From the NCBI GenBank assembly GCA_049282265.1, contig JBAPTR010000280.1, positions 1 through 19,757 of the forward strand: DNA of 19,757 nucleotides, given 5' to 3'. The DNA is from CAYUCJ01 sp049282265. Its GTDB lineage: Bacteria > Desulfobacterota > DSM-4660 > Desulfatiglandales > Desulfatiglandaceae. Positions 8,147 to 13,798 of this stretch are shown in pieces. The translations under genes were made by a program, and so were the position numbers. Each line of letters starts with the position of its first letter. Within the stretch, counting starts at the first letter, position 1. The notes beneath the pieces were generated by a model. That model was not told the DNA's origin. It saw only the letters and a program-made list of their open reading frames with translations, and did not search any database.

Positions 8147-8811
8147 TTTACCAGTTCCTCCCTGATCAATCTTCTTGGCCCACCATCTCTGGCAGTCGTC
8201 CAGTCCTTGGCGGGTCTGAATTGAAGGAGATCATCCAGCCGGTCTTCCTGCATGAGTTTCGTTACGATCATGTCCCAGATACATTCCACATCAGGTGATA
8301 TCTCGCACTTACCGCCGGAAGACCCTCCGCAGGGGCCATTGAGCAGGCTTTTGGAGCAGCGGGCAATGGGGCAGAGCCCGCCGAAGTGGTGCACGACGCA
8401 TGTGCCGCATCCGGCGCATCTCTCGGCCCACATCCCGTGTTCAAGCGCTCCTCCCATGAACTTTGTATTCACACCGGGGAAGATCTTCTGGGCTGGATAG
8501 CGCTCTGAGAGGAACTGGGGCCCAACGCCGCACGCCAGGGAAACCACAGCATCATAAGCTGCCACCTTATCCTTCAACTCATCAATATATTCAGGATCGC
8601 ATTGCCGTTCCAGCGTGTGTTCATCCACCGTTAATTCCTTGCCGTCCCTTTTGGCTGCAATCCTGAGTGTTGAAGCGAGAATTCCAACCTCTTTCGAGCC
8701 ACCCACATTGCAAACTGTGACGCAGCCCTTGCACCCAACGACGAGGATTTTCCCGCAATCCCGGGTCATCTCCAGAATTTCCTTAATGGGTTTTGGTTCA
8801 GCGACTATCAT
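8143..8811 (-). CDS. metV: MetV, cysteine-rich partner subunit of methylene-tetrahydrofolate reductase
   Basis: 222 residues with 14 cysteines. Near the N-terminus there is VVGCKGCVTVCNVGG (C27, C30, C34). The C-terminal half holds CAGCGTCVVHHFGGLCPIARC (broken at C132, C135, C138, C147, C152), then NGPCGG (C161) and C169/C177. This is the pattern of the methylene-tetrahydrofolate reductase C-terminal (MetV) family, whose members bind iron-sulfur clusters and relay electrons to the MetF flavin. The start is supported by a good GAGGT ribosome site 7-8 nt upstream. It lies 19 bp after mvhD and overlaps metF by 4 bp. Which cysteines bind which cluster cannot be read from sequence alone. Confidence 0.9.
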   Translation of the reverse strand: MIVAEPKPIKEILEMTRDCGKILVVGCKGCVTVCNVGGSKEVGILASTLRIAAKRDGKELTVDEHTLERQCDPEYIDELKDKVAAYDAVVSLACGVGPQFLSERYPAQKIFPGVNTKFMGGALEHGMWAERCAGCGTCVVHHFGGLCPIARCSKSLLNGPCGGSSGGKCEISPDVECIWDMIVTKLMQEDRLDDLLQFRPAKDWTTARDGGPRRLIREELVK

Positions 8812-8830
8812 TTCTATACCTCATGGAAGT

Positions 8831-9250
8831 CTAAGCGTTTATCTTGATCGGCAATGGGCCCATTGCCTTGATTCTTTCGACCATTTCACATGCGATTTCA
8901 ACAAATTCCTGGCCCCTCGCCGCCGAGAGACTGAAGACATCAATCCTTTCCGGCTCGATATCCAGTTCGCTCAGGATTTTCCTTACGTGTTCAACGCGCT
9001 TTTCAGCTTTCTTGATTCCCTTGATATATTGGCAACTGTCTTCCTGGCAGCCCCCGACATAAACGCCGTCAGCACCTTCTTCAAAGGCTTTGAGCAGATG
9101 GAGTACTTCCACGCGTCCGGAGCAGGGCACCTGCACCACTTTCACATTGTCCGGCAGCATTTTCTTCATGACATGCGAAATTTCAGCAGCCGAAGATGCA
9201 CAATTGCTGCAGCAAAATGCAATGATTTTAGGTTCGTAGCTGGTATTCAT
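8831..9250 (-). CDS. mvhD: MvhD-type [2Fe-2S] electron-transfer subunit (delta subunit of F420-non-reducing hydrogenase family)
   Basis: About 139 residues. Cysteine pattern: FCCSNC near the start, VPCSGRV, and GGCQEDSCQY, matching MvhD, which binds a [2Fe-2S] cluster and passes electrons to HdrA. Two starts are possible: a GTG at 9256 lies only 3 nt after the GGAG ribosome site, whereas the in-frame ATG at 9250 lies 9 nt after it, so I choose the ATG. It sits 21 nt after the hdrA stop and 19 nt before metV. In methanogens MvhD links a hydrogenase to HdrABC; in acetogens such as Moorella it accompanies MetVF with HdrA. No hydrogenase subunits are nearby, which supports the second role. The electron source is not visible in the window. 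Confidence 0.9.
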   Translation of the reverse strand: MNTSYEPKIIAFCCSNCASSAAEISHVMKKMLPDNVKVVQVPCSGRVEVLHLLKAFEEGADGVYVGGCQEDSCQYIKGIKKAEKRVEHVRKILSELDIEPERIDVFSLSAARGQEFVEIACEMVERIKAMGPLPIKINA

Positions 9251-9271
9251 GTTCACAAACTCCTTCCCTAA

Positions 9272-12010
9272 TTACCCCATCAAAAGAAACGACGGAGCCT
9301 GATTTAGCATTTCATCACTGCAACTTGACATGATAATAGCCTTACCCGGGCATTCCGCCACACACATGCCGCAGCCCCTGCAAAGGGCGGGATCGATAGC
9401 GGCCGCCCCCAAGTCATGATCAATGACCGGGATCTGGAAGGGACAGGTCCTGACACAGGTACAACAGACGGCACATTTTTCAGGGCGGACTTCTGCGACC
9501 AGACCGCCCGTTTCCACGGTATCCCTTTTGAGTATCTCCATGGCCCTTGCGGCCGCGCCCCTGGCCTGGGTGATACTCTCTCCCGTATCTTTGGGATAGT
9601 GGCCCAGCCCTGCGAAATAGACACCGGGTCTGGACGTCTCCATGGGATGGAGTTTTTGAGGGGACTCGGCAAGAAAACCGTCGGGGTCCAGTTCCACATG
9701 GAACAGTTCGGACAATCCCTCATTTCCTTCAGGGATGATAGCCGTCTGGAGTGAAATGAAGTCTGCATTGATGGCGATGTATCGGCCGAGGATGGGGTCA
9801 TAGACAGTGACCTTTAACCTTCCATTGTCTCCCAGGGGCTCGACGACGGGTTTTTTGTCTAGATCATACCGTACAAAGATAACGCCCTTTTCCCTCGCTT
9901 CCCTGTAGAGGGTTTCCCTTTCCCCGAAGGTACGCATTTCTCGATAGAGGATATAGATATCCATGTCGGGGTTCTTGGCCTTCAAGTCCACTGCCGTCCG
10001 AACGGCAAAGGTGCAGCAGAGATTGCTGCAGTGCGGACGGGCCGGCTCACGCGAGCCGACACACTGGATGAAAACGGCGCTTTCGGCTCCCGTGATGGTA
10101 TCGGGAGCATCAAGCAGTTTGGCGCTCAGCTCTTCCCAGGTGTATATCTTATCGTTTTCACCATAGCCGTATTCCGACGGCAGAGAGGCCTTTGCGCCGG
10201 TAGCAAGGAGTGTCACACCGTGGGCGACTTCAGATCTTTTCCCTCCCGTATCCACCGTGGTCAGAAAGCTCCCGGCGAATCCGCTCATTTCCTTGACAGT
10301 CGTCTCAAGGAGAAGATCGATGTGTTCGTTTTCTTCTGCCTGGGATATCAGGTTTTTCAAGTGGGCCTGAACATCCTCACCCTGCCAGGTGCACCTGACA
10401 TGGTTGGCATGGCCTCCCAATTCATTTTTCCTTTCCACCAGGGTGACCGGGAAACCGGATCGTGCTATAGCCAAGGCACTCTCCAGCCCTGCAATACCAG
10501 CCCCCACAACCAGGGCGCGTTTTTCCACGGGAACGCGCTTTAACCGAGGTGCGGAAATAAATGCGGCTCGCGCTACCCCCATTCGAATAGCGTCTCGAAT
10601 CTGGGCATCGGAAGACCGGGAATCAATGGATCTCAGGTCGACCATTTCGTAAAGGTAAGGGTTGAGGCCGGCGAGTCTGAGCGCTTCTTCCAGAAGACTC
10701 TTGTGGGTAACAGGCGTGCAGCCGGCAAAAACCAGGCGGTTGGTTTTGCTTTCTCGGAGGCCTTCAACGAGGCTGTTTATCAGATCTCCCGTGACCGAAG
10801 AGATGTCTTTGACATCCGGCAGGGATTCCCCGTAGGTCTGTATCTGCCTGCCGAGGTCTTCATCCATTCCCGGACAGAGATGGTAGGCCAGAAAGATCCT
10901 GGGCGGTTCCTGAAGGAGGGCGGAGGGTTTGGGGTAAGACTTGAGAGGAGCAAAGGGTTCGGGAGCCAGAAATGAAATGATCTCAGAGACAGAGGCACTG
11001 GCCTGCACGAGGGATTGCGAGATATCAAAGGGTCCGGTGATGCCGCCACACGCATAAATTCCGGGAATGTTGGTTGCGGAGGAGAGGAATGGGCTTGACG
11101 ACACATAGCCGTTTTCACTTAACTTCAAGCCCAAATCTCCGGCCATGGTGATGGCCGCCTGTGCCGGTCTGAGACCCACTGAAAGGACGACGAGATCGAA
11201 TACCTCCCGCCTGAATTGCCCGGATTCATCGGCATAGGAAATCTTGAGATCATCACTGTTCACAACGGGTTCAACGGAGTGTATCCTGCTTCGAACCAGT
11301 TGAACCCCATCGTCGACGGCCTGGTTGAAGTAGCGTTCAAATCCCTTTCCATGGGTGCGCATGTCCATGAAGAAAATGGTTGTATCCGTGGCGTCATCCC
11401 AAGCCTTTATGTTGCGGGCCTCCTTCAGAGCGTACATGCAACAGACCGACGAACAATAAGGGGCGTCGCAATGGTTGATATCCCTCGAACCCACGCATTG
11501 AAGCCAGGCGATCTTCTTGGGTATTGCGCCGTCAGAGGGACGTCTGACCTGGCCTTGCTGCGGGCCGAGAGGTTTCTGCATTTGTTCGAATTCCACACTC
11601 GTGACCACGTTAGGCAGGTGTCCGTAGGCATAGGTATCAAAATCGGTGGGTTCAAAGGGCTCCACGCCTGCTGCGAGGATCACTGCGCCCGCATGAACCG
11701 TTTCTTCTCCGCCGTCTTTTTTCAGGAGCACGCTGAAATGGCCCGCATCTCCCGAGATTTCCCGTATCACGGTATTCGGCATAAGGATGATATTTGGGTC
11801 CTGTTCGCAGGCCACGATCCTCTGATCAATTTTGCAGCACGAACAAAGAGGATAGATCCTGTGAAGCTTGGGGGCCATTCCGCCCAGTGTGGCCGACGCT
11901 TCGACAATATAGGTGCCAAACCCTGCAGCTGAGAGGTCCAGGGCGGCTTGAATCCCTGCCACGCCCCCTCCGATCACCATTACGGGACCTTGAGGCTTTT
12001 CTTGAGTCAT
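9272..12010 (-). CDS. hdrA: HdrA-like tandem flavoprotein with C-terminal 2x[4Fe-4S] ferredoxin domain
   Basis: 912 residues, two HdrA-type units in tandem. Unit 1 (about 8-345) starts directly with an FAD-binding GGGVAG at 14-19, has a cysteine-rich PLCSCCKIDQRIVAC at 54-68, and an HdrA cluster insert QCVGSRDINHCDAPYCSSVCC ending at C191 (C172, C186, C190, C191). Residues 372-485 resemble the HdrA N-terminal domain but keep only C379 and C431. Unit 2 has FAD motif GAGIAG at 503-508 and cluster insert CVGSREPARPHCSNLCC at 650-666. Two ferredoxin motifs follow: C846/C849/C852/C856 and C877/C880/C883/C887. A CAGGAG site 9 nt upstream supports the ATG. First gene of the operon with mvhD, metV and metF; the likely role is flavin-based electron transfer or bifurcation feeding methylene-THF reduction. 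A QmoA/QmoB-like fusion is the main alternative. Confidence 0.9.
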   Translation of the reverse strand: MTQEKPQGPVMVIGGGVAGIQAALDLSAAGFGTYIVEASATLGGMAPKLHRIYPLCSCCKIDQRIVACEQDPNIILMPNTVIREISGDAGHFSVLLKKDGGEETVHAGAVILAAGVEPFEPTDFDTYAYGHLPNVVTSVEFEQMQKPLGPQQGQVRRPSDGAIPKKIAWLQCVGSRDINHCDAPYCSSVCCMYALKEARNIKAWDDATDTTIFFMDMRTHGKGFERYFNQAVDDGVQLVRSRIHSVEPVVNSDDLKISYADESGQFRREVFDLVVLSVGLRPAQAAITMAGDLGLKLSENGYVSSSPFLSSATNIPGIYACGGITGPFDISQSLVQASASVSEIISFLAPEPFAPLKSYPKPSALLQEPPRIFLAYHLCPGMDEDLGRQIQTYGESLPDVKDISSVTGDLINSLVEGLRESKTNRLVFAGCTPVTHKSLLEEALRLAGLNPYLYEMVDLRSIDSRSSDAQIRDAIRMGVARAAFISAPRLKRVPVEKRALVVGAGIAGLESALAIARSGFPVTLVERKNELGGHANHVRCTWQGEDVQAHLKNLISQAEENEHIDLLLETTVKEMSGFAGSFLTTVDTGGKRSEVAHGVTLLATGAKASLPSEYGYGENDKIYTWEELSAKLLDAPDTITGAESAVFIQCVGSREPARPHCSNLCCTFAVRTAVDLKAKNPDMDIYILYREMRTFGERETLYREAREKGVIFVRYDLDKKPVVEPLGDNGRLKVTVYDPILGRYIAINADFISLQTAIIPEGNEGLSELFHVELDPDGFLAESPQKLHPMETSRPGVYFAGLGHYPKDTGESITQARGAAARAMEILKRDTVETGGLVAEVRPEKCAVCCTCVRTCPFQIPVIDHDLGAAAIDPALCRGCGMCVAECPGKAIIMSSCSDEMLNQAPSFLLMG

Positions 12011-12076
12011 AGCATTTGTCTCCTGATATTATTGATGGAATCGCAAAAAGTTCAGTAGAAGTTGTGATTCTTTTGA

Positions 12077-12209
12077 GCAGGTAAACGGGATATTCCAGAA
12101 GCTGCGCTCCCTCCGTCGTCCATGACTCCTCGCTCAGGGATTTTTCCCCTTCCACTGTCCTGTTCCAGGGCCGAAATGACACCGCTTCAGGAACATCCCG
12201 TTCACCTGC
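12077..12209. repeat. 133-bp element bounded by 26-nt imperfect inverted repeats
   Basis: The left arm 12077-12102 and the reverse complement of the right arm 12184-12209 agree at 23 of 26 positions (shared core: GCAGGT.AACGGGAT.TTCC then GAAGC). The 81-nt interior shows no further long symmetry. On the plus strand the right arm is followed by a TTTTT run. It lies 67 bp upstream of hdrA, so an hdrA transcript starting beyond it could fold into a very stable stem. It may be a leader structure, a MITE-like remnant, or a dispersed extragenic repeat; a second copy elsewhere in the genome would decide. Confidence 0.65.
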
Positions 12210-12541
12210 TTTTTATACGAAACCCTAAGGAGAACCTGTCTGAAAAAGAGTGTCAGGTTCGGCCCAATGCCTCCGTTCCTTTCGTTGCTCATAGACTGCC
12301 GCTTGCGACATAAACCAGCTTTTTACGAAGGCATCATTTTTGAACTTCTCTTATAGGTGGAACTCGCCAGAAACGCAAGAGAAAAGCCGCTGTATTCATT
12401 GGCTGGAAGTGACTATTTTCCCCGTATGCGGCATTTTAACCCTTTATAGTTTGTGAAAAATGTTTCATGCCACAGGCTGAATGGAGTGTCAAGGGGAATG
12501 TGTCTCAGAGAGCAAAGATGTTTTTTATGGTCATCCAGCGC

Positions 12542-12570
12542 TTGAATTATGAAGATTCCTCTGCTATTCT
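12542..12570 (+). promoter_or_regulatory. Candidate sigma-70 promoter of the small-gene/ppdK operon
   Basis: TTGAAT (12542-12547) and TATTCT (12565-12570) are separated by exactly 17 bp, each matching four of six consensus bases. The expected start point near 12577 would leave a leader of about 34 nt before the ATG at 12611. Predicted by eye only. Confidence 0.35.
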
Positions 12571-12610
12571 TCAAGACACGTGATCGGGTATATCCAAAAG
12601 GCAGGTTCGC

Positions 12611-12826
12611 ATGGCCAAAGACTGTTGCTGGAACTGCAAATACTATGTTGTTAAAGGCGACAATGAACCCGCCCTGCTGAGGAGTGCTGAATCCAATGTC
12701 TGCACTTTCAGTGATCAGCGTCCTGATATGGGGCAGGAGAAGAGTGCGGACAAGAACTGGACACATAATGTCAGCGCCACGCCGCCCCACTATGTCTGTA
12801 GAAATTATAGGGAAAGATTTTATTGA
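12611..12826 (+). CDS. Small five-cysteine protein, unknown function
   Basis: 71 residues. Cysteines at 5, 6, 9, 31 and 63, in the patterns CCWNCKYY, NVCTF and HYVCRNYRERFY, suggest a small metal-binding (zinc or iron-sulfur) fold, with the C-terminal cysteine completing a four-ligand site. I do not recognise the family. No signal peptide or membrane segment. The ribosome site is weak (AAGGCAGG about 5 nt ahead). It is the first gene of a tight plus-strand cluster, 36 bp before an FmdB-type zinc-ribbon gene, with a candidate promoter upstream. A longer frame on the opposite strand covers this gene but has no family resemblance. The spaced cysteine motifs and cluster context make this small frame the likelier real gene. 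Confidence 0.65.
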   Translation: MAKDCCWNCKYYVVKGDNEPALLRSAESNVCTFSDQRPDMGQEKSADKNWTHNVSATPPHYVCRNYRERFY

Positions 12827-12862
12827 AAATTGCTGAACTGAGATGTATGGAGTAGTGAGATC

Positions 12863-13204
12863 ATGCCGATTTATGAGTACAGATGTTCGCATTGCCGGAC
12901 CATTTTCCAGGCCCTCCTTCTGAGAAAAGAGGAAGAAGCAGACCTGGCATGTCCCGAGTGTGGTGGAGACGGACTCGTAAAACTCATCTCTCGTGTCTCC
13001 TATCATGTGTCTGAGACTGATCGTCTGGCCGGTTTCGATCCCAATGCCCAGCAGGGTGACGCCTTCTATGGTGACAGTCGGAATATCGGGCTTCAGGCCA
13101 AAAAACGGGCACGAGAGATGGGTGTCGATCTGGGCGCCGGCTTTGAAGAAAAACTTGAAAAACTGAGAACAGATCCGGGCAGCATACTGAAGGACAGCGA
13201 GTAA
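12863..13204 (+). CDS. FmdB-family zinc-ribbon protein
   Basis: 113 residues. The N-terminus MPIYEYRCSHCRTIFQ with C8-x2-C11 and ACPECGG with C30-x2-C33 is the FmdB/CxxC-CxxC zinc-ribbon signature. The rest is charged, probably partly disordered and helical (KKRAREMGVDLGAGFEEKLEKL), and longer than minimal FmdB proteins of 60-90 residues. FmdB proteins are putative regulators or zinc-binding accessory proteins of unsettled function, first named beside formamidase or formylmethanofuran dehydrogenase genes. A GGAG site lies about 10 nt upstream of the ATG. It sits in the middle of the small-gene run leading to ppdK, 19 bp before the next gene. Confidence 0.85.
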   Translation: MPIYEYRCSHCRTIFQALLLRKEEEADLACPECGGDGLVKLISRVSYHVSETDRLAGFDPNAQQGDAFYGDSRNIGLQAKKRAREMGVDLGAGFEEKLEKLRTDPGSILKDSE

Positions 13205-13223
13205 AACAGGAAGGGTGTAATAT

Positions 13224-13538
13224 ATGAGTCGAGAAGGAGACGTGGTCCTGGTCTATTACGAGGATAAACCGGCCGTTTATGCCAGGATTGAAAACATTGA
13301 ACCGGACATCAAGAAGGACTGGTATCAGGTGACCCTTCAATTATTGACCCTCCCGTCCCAGACCGTGACGTGGATTCTCCGAGGACCCTATATCGACGGC
13401 GAGCCCTTTTCCATGGGGGGCAAGGCCATGCACCTGGAAGAGGTTAATCGGATTTCCCGGGGAAAAGGGCCGGAATTCACAACACCGGCAGGAAGCGCAC
13501 CCAAGCGAGGCAAGGTTATTCCCTTTAAGAAATCTTAA
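13224..13538 (+). CDS. Small soluble protein of unknown function
   Basis: 104 residues. The N-terminal 75 residues look like a small beta-barrel (alternating hydrophobics: GDVVLVYYEDKPAVYARIE, YQVTLQLLTLP, TVTWILRGPYIDGEPFSMGG), and the last 25 are basic and probably disordered (KRGKVIPFKKS). I recognise no named domain, cysteine motif or membrane segment. The ribosome site is GGAAGGG about 8 nt upstream of the ATG. Spacings of 19 bp to the FmdB-type gene and 17 bp to the following membrane protein gene argue for one operon. The fold suggestion is inference from the residue pattern only. Confidence 0.75.
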   Translation: MSREGDVVLVYYEDKPAVYARIENIEPDIKKDWYQVTLQLLTLPSQTVTWILRGPYIDGEPFSMGGKAMHLEEVNRISRGKGPEFTTPAGSAPKRGKVIPFKKS

Positions 13539-13555
13539 ATGACAGAGGTCTCATT

Positions 13556-13738
13556 GTGTCAGCACCCGTTATCCTTGCCGTTCGCGTTCTCGTTTCCGTT
13601 TTGTTTGCCCTTTTTATCGCCTATTTTTTCTTTCGGAACACGTCGGTTTTTCTTGTCTTAGGAATGAGCATTGCTTTGCTTGGTCTTGCGTATCTGCTTG
13701 AATATTTGCGAAAAAGGAACGAAAACCAAGATCCTTGA
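13556..13738 (+). CDS. Small two-helix membrane protein of unknown function (GTG start)
   Basis: 60 residues with two predicted membrane helices (about 5-25, VILAVRVLVSVLFALFIAYFF, and 29-50, SVFLVLGMSIALLGLAYLL) and a charged tail KRNENQDP that should face the cytoplasm. The GTG start is chosen because a GAGGT ribosome site lies about 6 nt upstream and no in-frame ATG precedes the first helix. It lies 17 bp after the previous gene and 60 bp before ppdK. No family recognised; it could be a membrane anchor for a neighbouring small protein. Confidence 0.65.
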   Translation: MSAPVILAVRVLVSVLFALFIAYFFFRNTSVFLVLGMSIALLGLAYLLEYLRKRNENQDP

Positions 13739-13798
13739 ACCCCGATGACCTTACAGATAACACCTTGTACCCAAATTTCCCCTTGAAAGGAGTCTTCA

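Larger units (their letters stand above)
12011..12610. other. 600-bp intergenic region between divergent hdrA and small-gene/ppdK operons
   Basis: No convincing gene is seen on either strand: short frames here have no ribosome sites or recognisable proteins. The region holds the hdrA ribosome site next to the ATG, a 26-nt inverted repeat (12077-12209), a small perfect 7-bp hairpin GAACCTG/CAGGTTC at 12232-12260, and a candidate promoter for the rightward operon (12542-12570). I could not identify a convincing hdrA promoter; the leader of hdrA probably includes part of the inverted repeat. Confidence 0.6.

Noticed and set aside
12122..12313. 63-residue plus-strand frame in the intergenic region
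   Set aside because: Low-complexity composition, no ribosome site, and it runs through the right arm of the inverted repeat and the small hairpin.
12413..13006. 197-residue frame on the minus strand across the five-cysteine gene and the start of the FmdB-type gene
   Set aside because: No recognisable motif and no good ribosome site. It is antisense to a clear zinc-ribbon gene whose cysteine pairs are unmistakable.
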